From contig NZ_JBPPGJ010000005.1 in the NCBI RefSeq assembly GCF_051594765.1, positions 124,001 to 188,000 of the forward strand: a DNA stretch of 64,000 nucleotides, given 5' to 3'. A program made the position numbers and the translations under genes. The notes beneath the pieces are model-generated. The model searched no databases. It was not told the DNA's origin and worked only from the letters and a program-made list of their open reading frames with translations. Below, piece after piece: positions 19,801 through 27,779 of this stretch. The DNA is from Paenibacillus_AR sp051594765. Lineage in GTDB: Bacteria > Bacillota > Bacilli > Paenibacillales > NBRC-103111. Each line of letters opens with the position of its first letter. Position 1 is the stretch's first letter.

Positions 19801-20542
19801 GCGGGCTGCCGGCCTCCAAGCCTTGGAGCGCGCGGGAATCCCATGGGAGAGCCCGGACGCTCAAGCTCTGCAGAAGGAGCTGGAGGAGCAGCTCTACTAC
19901 GTAAAGCAGCGCGCCGGCTTCCGATACCCGGAGATGTTCCGGGCCGCCTTCAATCCCGCCGCTCTCCGGGAGGATGCGGGAGACATGAAGCGCGCCTTCA
20001 AGGCCGCCTGGCAGGATCTGATCCGGATGATGGGCTACCACCTCTCCCAGGAGACGCTGGCGGTGACCCTACGGATGGAATCGTATCTGAACCGGGCCCT
20101 CGGGACCAAGTGGACGCGTACGGGGGAGAATCTGTCCCTGCTTCTGGAGGGCTACGAGGCGGCATCCTTCGAGCCGCCCGCACATCCGACTCCATCCGTG
20201 CTAGAAGCGCCACAGGCTGAAGAACCGGATGTGAAGTGGCTCCTGGGCTTCTACCGCAACGGCCGGCATTTCTTCGAAGGGGAAGGAAGCGCCGCCTTGA
20301 TGACGGCCCTGCAGAACCGCTTGACTCCTGCCGTTGAACAATATATCCGCACCCATGCGGACCAATTTCTCGGCTTGTACCAGCTCCAAGCGGAGCAATC
20401 CGCACGGACCTTAAGCGAAGGGCTGGAAGGATCCGTCCGTGAGCACTGTGCGGGCTTGGAGTCGGTCTGGAGCGAAGGCGCGGACGCAGGCCGGCTGGAA
20501 GCCGGCAAGCAGCTGTTGGATGAACTGTTGCACAACAATTGA
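16844..20542 (+). CDS. dynA: Two-headed dynamin-family GTPase (DynA type)
   Basis: 1232 aa, close to the ~1190 aa of Bacillus DynA. There are two complete dynamin GTPase heads in tandem. Head 1 has GHFSAGKST (Lys50), LDTPGIDS and VNQIDKH; head 2 has GAFSAGKSS (Lys655), VDTPGADS and VNAADL. Helical stalk regions rich in Glu/Lys/Ala follow each head. DynA tethers and fuses membranes in trans and helps the envelope resist pore-forming stress and phage. Single gene with GGGGAG 10 nt before the ATG. The symbol rests on the double-head architecture. Confidence 0.92.
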   Translation: MGARETAPALAEALTGIGGEIQARKLAELQEKQTGAELYVAFCGHFSAGKSTLVNRLCGHRLLPSGPVPTSANIVRIRNGPSAAHIYRRTETGGLSVEQIPLEGLEAACKNGEAIETVEIRYPVPLLGDTTVLLDTPGIDSTDDAHQAATQSAMHLADVVFYVMDYNYVQSEINFTFAKKLQEAGKPLYLIVNQIDKHRERELSFDSYREGVREAFRNWHIEPAGILFLSLKDPDHPHNDWSRLPALIQALSERSALLKAWNSKMTVRHLIREALASWKSGRELEKELYLEAGGGAEAMEAAVLEMKELEAREAELAAGSEKLEARWKKELQSLIDNANLTPAGTRDLAAAYLETRKPGFKVGFLARAAKTEEERSRRLEAFRTDLEEKLRAHLLWHAADYLKQEADAAGIREPEFLQELEETLKLPVTSDWLSGQVHAGPDFTGEYVLNYCRQLSSELKQLCRKALWTLLESLGSRLAAQGLEERRQLATRKREAAVQLAAYDGIRRMEDEEKAKEIALMRLADEATEGGAGGLALPDPEDLVPAAVTAGAHRTEGAGRPPGGAPEPLKRTSGAAARFLPGEHVREAAPAEESHSLGLPFDRVKRTAEKLKAGASALEELPGTGTLVRSLREKAAKLGQNRYTLALFGAFSAGKSSFANALMGERVLPVSPNPTTAAINTILPPDEQHPHGTVRVFLKSEADIHEEIVYSLRAIGMDVPESELQDSNALLSRVRKLTPDGVPPAGKPHVTFLKAVEKGWGTMAASLGQVLQASRELFHSYVADETKSCFATLVELYQDTPLSAHGVVLVDTPGADSINARHTGVAFNYIKNADAILFVTYYNHAFSQADREFLMQLGRVKDAMQLDKMFFIVNAADLASGHEELEAVLRHVEDNLLKFGIRNPRLYPVSSQMAVEAKLDGDGALLQQSGIAAFEAAFRRFAEQELTGLAVRNAERELAHASGVLEQWIRAAREDAGERERKRDALRAAGLQALERAGIPWESPDAQALQKELEEQLYYVKQRAGFRYPEMFRAAFNPAALREDAGDMKRAFKAAWQDLIRMMGYHLSQETLAVTLRMESYLNRALGTKWTRTGENLSLLLEGYEAASFEPPAHPTPSVLEAPQAEEPDVKWLLGFYRNGRHFFEGEGSAALMTALQNRLTPAVEQYIRTHADQFLGLYQLQAEQSARTLSEGLEGSVREHCAGLESVWSEGADAGRLEAGKQLLDELLHNN

Positions 20543-20555
20543 ACATGTGGCTGAT

Positions 20556-20592
20556 GGAGAACCGCTGGGAAACTAGCGGTTCTCCGCTTTTG
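20556..20592 (+). terminator. Intrinsic terminator of dynA
   Basis: GGAGAACCGCT pairs perfectly with AGCGGTTCTCC, followed by GCTTTTGG. Confidence 0.85.
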
Positions 20593-20961
20593 GAGATAAA
20601 TGCCATGAAAGGGGTTCCATTCGGGGGAAAACGGACCATTTCCACGAATACGTGGTGCTGGAGTCCCATACTTTCCACAAATGTTGGTATTAGGGGGAAT
20701 ACCTGACGTTTCGTAAATTGCCGGAACCGAGGTTGGATGATAAGATTCTAAAAGGATTTGGAAGTGCTTTCTTGTCCTGATTCCTGCATACTGTCCTAGT
20801 ACAGGGACAATCAACGGAGGTGGTCCTTATTTTCGCGTTCAACCGCAACGGAAATCAGGAAGTCAGCGTGATGGCGGCATAAGCCGCACGCTCCGTAAGT
20901 CGCAACCGTCAGGCCCTTGCATGCACCGGAACAACCAATCCAACGTACAATGGAGGTTCAA
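20593..20961 (+). promoter_or_regulatory. Leader region of the heterodimeric ABC exporter
   Basis: About 370 bp without a normal-length gene. It contains an interrupted dyad CTGTCC/GGACA at about 20791-20809. A strong ribosome site GGAGGTGG (20816-20823) stands before a 17-codon frame opening with ATT at 20829. A GCGGC-ATAA-GCCGC hairpin covers that frame's stop codon (20880-20882). Bacillus bmrCD is preceded by a translated leader peptide, so a leader-peptide control is conceivable here, but no terminator-like T-run is present. Confidence 0.4.
20829..20882 (+). CDS. Possible 17-aa leader peptide (ATT start)
   Basis: Frame IFAFNRNGNQEVSVMAA begins with a non-standard ATT placed 5 nt after GGAGGTGG, the best ribosome site in the region, and ends at a TAA inside a small hairpin. 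There is no alternative ATG, GTG or TTG at proper spacing. ATT starts are rare, so this may be coincidence. If translated it would act as an upstream peptide of the ABC exporter genes. Confidence 0.25.
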   Translation: MFAFNRNGNQEVSVMAA

Positions 20962-22737
20962 ATGGAGGTTTTCAAGCAGCTGAAGCAGTACTACTGGCAA
21001 GACCGGGGGTTCCTGTTCGGTTCCCTGCTGTGCCTGATCACGGCAACCGCATTAGGTCTGGTCTATCCGAACCTGCTTCGCTATCTGATTGACGACGTGA
21101 TCACCCAAGAGCAGTTCGACAAGGTACCCGCACTCTCGCTTCTGGTCGTCGGCGTCGTCACCGTCAAGGGGATGTTCCAATACGGAAGCGGCTTCCTTGG
21201 AACCCGGCTGGGCAACCGGCTGGCCTTCAATCTCCGGAATGCCTTGTACGAGAAGCTGCAGTACTTATCCTTTCAATATTACGACAAAGCCCGGACGGGG
21301 GATCTGATGTCCCGTCTCACGCAGGACCTGGAGGCTATCCGGAACTTCATCGCCTTCGGAATGATCCAGATCATCAATGTGTTCGTCATGATCGTCTTCG
21401 GCGCGGCCATGATGATCTCCATGAACGGGAAGCTGACGCTCGTTACGCTGATCACCATGCCCTTCCTGATGGTCACGGCGTTTAAGTTCGAGGGGAAGAT
21501 CCATCCAGCCTTCCGGAACATCCGGAAATCGATGAGCTCCATGACGACGGCCGCCCAGGAGAACATCACAGGTGTTCGGACCGTCAAGTCCTTCGCCCGG
21601 GAACCGCATCAGGTGGAGAAGTTCTCGAGGACCAGCGAGGAATATAAGTCGAGCAACATTTTTGCCGCGCGCCTGTGGGCAGCTTACTTCCCTGTTATGG
21701 AGCTGTTCGCCAGCCTGAGCGTGGTCATTCTGATCGCTGCCGGCGGTTATATGGTCATTCAGGATGAGATCAGCATCGGGGAGCTGGTGGCATTCTCCAG
21801 CTTGATCTGGTACATCATCGGCCCGCTCTGGGGCGTCGGCTTCCATATCAACAACTACACCCAATCGAAGACCTCCGGGGAGCGAGTGCTGGATATTCTG
21901 AACGAGCACATCCACGTGAAGGACAAGGAGAAGGCGGTGGAGCTGAAGCAGGATGCGGTGAAGGGCCATGTGGAGTTCGACCATGTGACCTTCGGTTATC
22001 CGGATCAGGAGCCTGCGCTGCACGACTTCCACTTGAACGCTCCTCCGGGCAGCGTCATCGGCTTATTGGGAGGCACCGGCTCGGGCAAATCTACGGTCAT
22101 CCAGCTTCTGATGCGGGCCTATAACGTGAAGGAGGGCTCCATCCGATTGGACGGCCACCGGATCGAGGATCTGAAGCTGGACAGCCTCCGGGGCCAGATT
22201 GCGGTGGTCTTCCAGGAAACCTTCCTGTTCTCGGCGTCCATCCGGAACAATATCGCTTACGGCAACAAGGGCGCCACCATGGAGGAGATCATCCGGGCCG
22301 CCAAGCTGGCCAAAGCCCATGACTTCATCATGGAGCTGCCGCTGGGCTATGATACGATCGTCGGTGAGCGGGGCTTGGGCTTATCCGGCGGGCAAAAGCA
22401 GCGGATCGCCATCGCCCGGGCGTTCATCAAGAACCCCAAGATCCTGGTGCTGGACGACGCGACGAGCGCCGTCGACATGGAGACGGAGCACGAGATCCAG
22501 GCCGGCTTCAAGGAGCTGATGGCGGGCCGGACCACCTTCATCATCGCCCACCGGATCTCGTCGCTGCGCCATGCGGATGAAATCGTAGTGCTGGATAAGG
22601 GCCGGACCATCCAGAGAGGCACCCATGAGCAGCTCTTGAAGCAGCCGGGGCATTACCGCGATACGTTCAACATCCAGTACATGGACCGGCCAGATGACGA
22701 TGAGCTGGATGGAAACAGGAGGGCGGCAAATGGCTGA
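20962..22737 (+). CDS. ABC exporter subunit with degenerate Walker B (BmrC/YheI-like)
   Basis: 591-aa half-transporter: six membrane segments (~20-310) then an ATPase domain. Start at the ATG at 20962, with GGAGG 6 nt upstream; the longer TTG-started frame lacks a site. Walker A is GGTGSGKST (Lys376) and the signature LSGGQ (474-478) is canonical, but Walker B reads VLDDATSAVD, with Asp499 in place of the catalytic Glu. This is the pattern of the non-catalytic half of heterodimeric multidrug exporters such as BmrCD. Its 3' end overlaps the partner gene by 8 nt. Confidence 0.92.
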   Translation: MEVFKQLKQYYWQDRGFLFGSLLCLITATALGLVYPNLLRYLIDDVITQEQFDKVPALSLLVVGVVTVKGMFQYGSGFLGTRLGNRLAFNLRNALYEKLQYLSFQYYDKARTGDLMSRLTQDLEAIRNFIAFGMIQIINVFVMIVFGAAMMISMNGKLTLVTLITMPFLMVTAFKFEGKIHPAFRNIRKSMSSMTTAAQENITGVRTVKSFAREPHQVEKFSRTSEEYKSSNIFAARLWAAYFPVMELFASLSVVILIAAGGYMVIQDEISIGELVAFSSLIWYIIGPLWGVGFHINNYTQSKTSGERVLDILNEHIHVKDKEKAVELKQDAVKGHVEFDHVTFGYPDQEPALHDFHLNAPPGSVIGLLGGTGSGKSTVIQLLMRAYNVKEGSIRLDGHRIEDLKLDSLRGQIAVVFQETFLFSASIRNNIAYGNKGATMEEIIRAAKLAKAHDFIMELPLGYDTIVGERGLGLSGGQKQRIAIARAFIKNPKILVLDDATSAVDMETEHEIQAGFKELMAGRTTFIIAHRISSLRHADEIVVLDKGRTIQRGTHEQLLKQPGHYRDTFNIQYMDRPDDDELDGNRRAANG

Positions 22738-24616
22738 ACAACCTTCAGCAGGACGCGATACCATTCCCGAAGCACAACAGACGGAGAGGAAGCAAGCGGC
22801 AGCCGGCAAGGCGGATCAATCGGAGCGGTTCGTCTATCAGGATGACGATGCCATCGAGAAGCCGTTCAACTGGTCCCAGGTCCGCCGTCTGATCTCGTAC
22901 ATGCGGCCCTACAGCAAGCAGCTTCTGCCGATCATCATCGTCTCGATCCTTCTAGTGACCTTGACGAAGCTGGCGATCCCGTTCCTGATCTCCTACGCCA
23001 TCGACCACGCGATCCTGAAGAAGGATCAAGATCTGCTGTTCACCGTTGCCGGCGCCATGGCCGGGGTTTACCTGATCCAGTGGCTGGCGAACAGCTTCCG
23101 CATCAAGTATACGAACGCCATCGGGCACCGGGTCATCTATGACCTGCGCCAGGACCTGTTCAGCCACATCCAGAAGCTGAGCTTCCGGTTCTTCGACAAG
23201 CGTCCGGCCGGATCCGTGCTCGTGCGGGTGACCAATGACATCAACTCCCTGCAGGACCTCTTCACGAACGGGGTGGTAAACTCCCTAATCGACTGCGTGC
23301 AGCTGGCAGGCATCATCATCCTGCTGCTGGCGCTGAACGTGAAGCTCGGCGTGGCCATCATTCTAACGGTGCCTATCATGTTCCTGGTGTCCACATCACT
23401 CCGCAAACGGATCCGCAGGGCCTGGCAGGACGTCCGCATGAAGCAATCCCGGCTGAACTCCCACCTGAACGAGTGCATCCAGGGGATCAAGGTGACCCAG
23501 GCCTTCGCCCAGGAGAAGGAAAACATACAGTACTTCAACGGAATGAACGAAATCAACAAGAGGTCCTGGAACAAGGCCTCCGCCCTGAACCAGAGCTTCG
23601 GTCCGGTCATCGAGATTACCGGCGCCATCGGCTACTGCATCATGTTCTGGTATGGGGCCCATCTGGTGGAAGCGGGCGATATGACCATCGGCGTGCTGGT
23701 CGGCTTTGCCACCTACATCGGCCAGTTCTGGGAGCCCATCAACCGTCTGGGCCAGCTGTATTCCCAGCTGCTGGTGGCCATGGCGTCCTCGGAGCGGATC
23801 TTCGAGTTCATCGACGAGAAGCCCACCGTCGGCGAGAAGCCGGAAGCCAGGGAGCTGCCGCCGATCGAAGGCCGCGTCCACTTCGACCATCTCGTATTCG
23901 AGTACGAGGCGGGCAGACCCGCCCTCCGCGGCATCAGCCTGAAGGTGCAAGCGGGGCAGTCCGTGGCGCTGGTGGGCCATACGGGCTCCGGCAAGAGCAC
24001 CATCATCAACCTGCTGAGCCGCTTCTACGATCCGGTGGAGGGAAGAATTCTTGTGGATGGCACGGACATCCGGGATGTGACGCTGCAATCGCTGCGGTCC
24101 CAGATCGGCATCGTCCTGCAGGACACCTTCATCTTCGCGGGCACCATCCGGGATAACATCCGCTTCGGCCGACTGGACGCCACGGATGAAGAAGTGGAGA
24201 TGGCCGCGCGTGCGGTTCACGCCCATGACTTCATCGAACGGCTGCCTGCAGGCTACGACACGGAGGTGCAGGAGCGGGGGAATGCGCTCTCCATGGGCCA
24301 GCGCCAGCTCATCTCCTTCGCCCGCGCCCTCCTGGCGGATCCGAGGATTCTAATCCTGGACGAAGCGACGGCCTCCATCGACACCGAGACGGAGCTGAAG
24401 ATCCAGGAGGCGCTCCAAACCCTGCTGTTCGGCCGGACCTCCTTCATCATCGCTCACCGGCTGTCCACCATCCGCAATGCCGACAACATTGTGGTGCTGG
24501 ACCACGGGCGGATCATGGAGACCGGCAGCCACGACGATCTGATGCGCAAGATGGGCATTTATTACGGCTTGATTCAAGCTCAATACCGCTTCCTGGACGA
24601 GGCGGCTGCGGGTTAA
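22730..24616 (+). CDS. ABC exporter partner subunit with degenerate signature (BmrD/YheH-like)
   Basis: 628 aa. An N-terminal ~50-residue polar extension, six membrane segments and an ATPase domain. Start at 22730 with AGGAGGG upstream, overlapping the previous gene by 8 nt. Walker A (Lys422) and Walker B (ILDEATASID, Glu545) are canonical, whereas the signature is LSMGQ (520-524) instead of LSGGQ. Its consensus site would pair with the normal signature of the first subunit, giving one hydrolytic and one degenerate site. Substrate is not evident; drugs, lipids or peptides are possible. Confidence 0.92.
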   Translation: MAEQPSAGRDTIPEAQQTERKQAAAGKADQSERFVYQDDDAIEKPFNWSQVRRLISYMRPYSKQLLPIIIVSILLVTLTKLAIPFLISYAIDHAILKKDQDLLFTVAGAMAGVYLIQWLANSFRIKYTNAIGHRVIYDLRQDLFSHIQKLSFRFFDKRPAGSVLVRVTNDINSLQDLFTNGVVNSLIDCVQLAGIIILLLALNVKLGVAIILTVPIMFLVSTSLRKRIRRAWQDVRMKQSRLNSHLNECIQGIKVTQAFAQEKENIQYFNGMNEINKRSWNKASALNQSFGPVIEITGAIGYCIMFWYGAHLVEAGDMTIGVLVGFATYIGQFWEPINRLGQLYSQLLVAMASSERIFEFIDEKPTVGEKPEARELPPIEGRVHFDHLVFEYEAGRPALRGISLKVQAGQSVALVGHTGSGKSTIINLLSRFYDPVEGRILVDGTDIRDVTLQSLRSQIGIVLQDTFIFAGTIRDNIRFGRLDATDEEVEMAARAVHAHDFIERLPAGYDTEVQERGNALSMGQRQLISFARALLADPRILILDEATASIDTETELKIQEALQTLLFGRTSFIIAHRLSTIRNADNIVVLDHGRIMETGSHDDLMRKMGIYYGLIQAQYRFLDEAAAG

Positions 24617-24626
24617 GGGAACGAAG

Positions 24627-24656
24627 GACGCTCCGGCAACGGGGCGTCTTTTTTTG
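24627..24656 (+). terminator. Intrinsic terminator of the ABC exporter operon
   Basis: GACGC(TCCG) pairs with (CGGG)GCGTC, followed by seven T. Confidence 0.88.
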
Positions 24657-24803
24657 ATTGGCAAGCCCTCTTGTCCGAATCCTATCTGAATAAGCGGAGC
24701 CGGGGTTGGGAAGCTTTTACACTAAATGAACGGGTTGGGATTGGCTGACGGAGCCGGTCCGAAAATCCGCATGCTCCTGAAGATTCCGCCTCGGACCTAC
24801 CAT

Positions 24804-24832
24804 TTGCAAAATGAAATCGGAAGATTTACTCT
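24804..24832 (+). promoter_or_regulatory. Candidate promoter of the GDSL lipase operon
   Basis: TTGCAA (24804-24809), 17-bp spacer, TACTCT (24827-24832), about 40 bp before the start codon. Moderate match only. Confidence 0.4.
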
Positions 24833-24872
24833 TAATCATAGACTTGAGATATTGCAGGCAGGGGGGCGGAGC

Positions 24873-25742
24873 ATGGGAAATACGAAGTGGCTGTGGAGAG
24901 TGACGGGCCTGTTCGGGCTGCTGACGACAGCGGTTCTGGTGATCGGCATGGGCTATGCCGTCAATACCATTCTATATCCGAAGGGAGAGGAGCTGCCGGG
25001 GGCGGCACAAGGCCAGCCGGCGGCGGACGTGACGCCAACACCGATGAATCACCCGGATAAGATTCAGATTCTTGCTTTGGGGGATTCCTTGACCAAGGGG
25101 GTCGGGGATGAGAAGGGCGAAGGGTATATCGGACGGGTCAAGCGCCAGCTGGAGAACCAGTCGGACAAGCCCGTGTATGTCTGGAATTTTGCCGTGAACG
25201 GCGCGACGACACAGGATTTGCTGGCGGAGATCAACAAGCCGGCGTCCGCCGATTACATCAAGCAGGCGGACATCATCCTGTTCACCATCGGGGGGAACGA
25301 CCTGAATCGGATCGCCACCTCCGTTACGGCGGCTCCGACCGCCAGTCCGGCCCAAGGGACGGGGAACGGCACTTCGACCGCACTCCCCGCTGAAATTTCG
25401 TTTAATTTCGAGGCGCTGTCCAAGCAGCTGCCGGAGTCTGTGAAGCGGCTCGGTCAGATTGCCGAGAAGCTGGCGGTCACCAATCCGAAGGCCCGGATCC
25501 TCTACCTGGGCTTGTACCATCCCTTCATGGAGTTCGATCCGACCCGCGAAGGCGCAGCTTGGATCGGGAAGTGGAACAATGCGGTCTTCGAGGCTTCCAA
25601 CCGGTATCCGAACATCACCATTGTCCCCACGTACGACATCTTCCAGAGCAAGTGGCTCGATCTGTTGTACACGGATCATTTCCACCCGAATGGCGCTGGA
25701 TATGACGAGATGGCGGCCAGGGTCATGCAGGTCTTAAAGTGA
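24873..25742 (+). CDS. Membrane-anchored SGNH/GDSL esterase (YpmR-like)
   Basis: 289 aa. Start at 24873 with a GGGGGCGGAG site; the ORF extension upstream covers the promoter region. One N-terminal hydrophobic segment (~8-30) suggests membrane anchoring with the enzyme outside. SGNH blocks are present: GDSLTKG (nucleophile Ser), the Gly/Asn block with AVNGAT, GGNDLN, and DHFHPNGAGYDEM with the catalytic Asp and His. A variable Thr/Ala/Gly insert follows the GGNDLN block. Family members hydrolyse lipids, acyl groups or acetyl esters; the real substrate is unknown. It is 13 nt upstream of an ABC ATPase and likely co-transcribed. Confidence 0.88.
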   Translation: MGNTKWLWRVTGLFGLLTTAVLVIGMGYAVNTILYPKGEELPGAAQGQPAADVTPTPMNHPDKIQILALGDSLTKGVGDEKGEGYIGRVKRQLENQSDKPVYVWNFAVNGATTQDLLAEINKPASADYIKQADIILFTIGGNDLNRIATSVTAAPTASPAQGTGNGTSTALPAEISFNFEALSKQLPESVKRLGQIAEKLAVTNPKARILYLGLYHPFMEFDPTREGAAWIGKWNNAVFEASNRYPNITIVPTYDIFQSKWLDLLYTDHFHPNGAGYDEMAARVMQVLK

Positions 25743-25755
25743 GGGGGGAGCGGTC

Positions 25756-26712
25756 ATGAGAGCAGACGGGACCGTATTGTCCGTCAAGAACTTGAAGAAG
25801 AAGATCAAGGACAAGTGGATCATTAAGGGCGTTTCCTTCGACATCGGCGCAGGGGAGGTCTTCGGCTTCCTGGGTCCAAACGGTGCCGGCAAAACGACGA
25901 CCATCCGCATGCTGGTCGGTCTCATCCGGCCTACGGAGGGCAGCATCGAGATCGGGGGCGTCTCGCTCCGGCAGGACTCCTGCCGGGCGCTCAGCCAGAT
26001 CGGCTGCATCGTCGAGAACCCGGAGCTCTACCCGTACTTGTCCGGCTGGGAGAACCTGGAGCACTTCGCCCGGATGCTGCCCGGAGTAACGGAGGCGCGG
26101 ATCCGCGAGGTGGTAGCCATCGTGGGGATGGACCAGCGGATCGGGGACAAGGTGAAGACCTACTCCCTCGGCATGCGCCAGCGTCTGGGCATCGCCCAGG
26201 CGCTCTTGGGCTCGCCGAAGCTCCTGATTCTGGACGAGCCCACCAACGGCCTGGATCCGCAGGGCATCAAGGAAATGCGCGAGTTCATCCGCGATCTGGC
26301 CTCGAAGGGCTTAAGCGTGTTCGTCTCGAGCCATCTGCTGTCGGAGATCCAGCTGATGTGCGACCGGGTGGCCATCATCAGCCACGGCTCAGTCATCGCC
26401 GTCGGCCAGGTGGCGGATCTCCTGAAGCGGGAAACCAGCACCGTCCACTGGCATGTGGCGCCCCGGGATCGGGGCCTAGCCCTGCTGGAAGCCGCCGACG
26501 GCGTGACGCTCCTGCAGGAGGAGGTCCGGCAGCCCGAGCTGGAAGGCACCGGAGCCGATCAGGGCATTGCCGCGGAGCTCAACGCCGAGCGCATACCGGA
26601 GCTGACGGAGCGGCTTACGGGCAGCGGGGTCCGGGTCTATGCGGTATCCATCAAAAATCCGACGCTCGAGGACCTGTTCCTGCGTCTAACGGAGGGCGAG
26701 CGCATTGAGTAG
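25756..26712 (+). CDS. ABC-2 type transporter ATP-binding protein
   Basis: 318 aa. Walker A GPNGAGKTT (~37-45), Q-loop, signature YSLGMRQRLG (one residue off LSGGQ, common in BcrA/NatA-type ATPases) and Walker B LLILDEPTNGLD. A C-terminal extension of ~90 residues follows the H-loop, as in drug or bacteriocin exporters. Start at 25756 with a GGGGGGAG site. The downstream permease gene overlaps it by 8 nt, so the two form one exporter. Substrate unknown. Confidence 0.92.
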   Translation: MRADGTVLSVKNLKKKIKDKWIIKGVSFDIGAGEVFGFLGPNGAGKTTTIRMLVGLIRPTEGSIEIGGVSLRQDSCRALSQIGCIVENPELYPYLSGWENLEHFARMLPGVTEARIREVVAIVGMDQRIGDKVKTYSLGMRQRLGIAQALLGSPKLLILDEPTNGLDPQGIKEMREFIRDLASKGLSVFVSSHLLSEIQLMCDRVAIISHGSVIAVGQVADLLKRETSTVHWHVAPRDRGLALLEAADGVTLLQEEVRQPELEGTGADQGIAAELNAERIPELTERLTGSGVRVYAVSIKNPTLEDLFLRLTEGERIE

Positions 26713-27697
26713 CCTGTATCCCCTGATCCAGAACGAAACGATTAAAATGATCAAGAAGCGCCGGTTCATGGTCATCCTGCTGATTCTCTTGGTCCTTATT
26801 CCGATCTTTACATACGCGCAGTACCGGGTGTCGGCCGAGAGGGCCAAGCAATTCGGCACCAGCAATTGGAGAATCGAAACCGAGCAGCGCCTGAAGGACA
26901 TGACCAACCGGCTCTCCAGCCCCCGGGTATCGGACGAGTGGAAGAAGACGATGAGGGTCACCATGAAGCAGCTCCAGTATGCGCTCGATAAGAACATCAA
27001 CCCGAGCACGCCGAACGGCGTCACGTTCACCCGGGAATTCATGAAGAACGCGCTCATCCTGTTCGTGCCTCTCATGGTCTCGGTGATCGGGGCTGACCTG
27101 GTGTCCTCGGAGCAATCCTCCGGCACCATCAAGCTGCTCTTGACCCGTCCCGTGCCCCGGTGGAAAATCCTGCTCAGCAAGCTGATCGCGCTGATTATGT
27201 TCGTGTCCCTGATCATCGCGCTGATCGGGGGAATCTCCTATCTCATATCGGGTGCGGTATTCGGCTACCACGGCTGGGATGAGCCGGTGCTCGTCGGATA
27301 CCGCATCGTCGGAGACGAGCTGTCCGTGGCGGACGTGCATGGGGTGTCCCAATGGCGCTATATCCTGATGGAGTACGGCTTGTCCTGGTTCTCCTGCGTG
27401 GTGGTGGCCTGCATGTCCCTGATGGTGTCCGTGCTGGTACGCAGCACGGCGGCGGGTATGGGCATCATGCTGGCGACGCTGATCGCCGGCACGATCCTCT
27501 CCAGCATGGCTTCCTCCTGGACAAGCGCCAAATATTTGTTTATGCTGAATCTCCAAACCATCGATTTCCTGACCGGCGCCCTGCCGTCCATTCCGGGGCT
27601 GACGCTGCCCTTCTCTCTGACGGTTCTGGCCGTCTGGACAGCCGGCGCGCTGGCGGTATCGTTTGCGGTGTTTACAAAACGAGACATTTTAAACTAA
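26705..27697 (+). CDS. ABC-2 family permease
   Basis: 330 aa. TTG start at 26705, with GGAGGG upstream, overlapping the ATPase gene. One membrane segment near the N-terminus, an extracellular ~100-residue loop with polar helices (~40-120), then five membrane segments, the usual layout of ABC-2 permeases (SSEQSSGTIKLLLTRPV is a typical motif for this family). Works with the preceding ATPase. No immunity or lantibiotic biosynthesis genes are adjacent, so the cargo cannot be named. Confidence 0.88.
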   Translation: MSSLYPLIQNETIKMIKKRRFMVILLILLVLIPIFTYAQYRVSAERAKQFGTSNWRIETEQRLKDMTNRLSSPRVSDEWKKTMRVTMKQLQYALDKNINPSTPNGVTFTREFMKNALILFVPLMVSVIGADLVSSEQSSGTIKLLLTRPVPRWKILLSKLIALIMFVSLIIALIGGISYLISGAVFGYHGWDEPVLVGYRIVGDELSVADVHGVSQWRYILMEYGLSWFSCVVVACMSLMVSVLVRSTAAGMGIMLATLIAGTILSSMASSWTSAKYLFMLNLQTIDFLTGALPSIPGLTLPFSLTVLAVWTAGALAVSFAVFTKRDILN

Positions 27698-27779
27698 AAT
27701 GAGAAAAGCTGGCTTGGAGACGATTATAGCAGGATATAGCAGCGTTAGAATCAGTCGGAAATGAGGGTGGATCACGCCG

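Noticed and set aside
16844..20542. Gene fusion or assembly join of two dynamin genes
   Set aside because: The frame is continuous and two-headed proteins of this length are the normal form of DynA in Firmicutes.
20917..20961. TTG-started extension of the first ABC exporter gene
   Set aside because: No ribosome site for that TTG; the ATG at 20962 has GGAGG at ideal spacing and gives the usual protein start.
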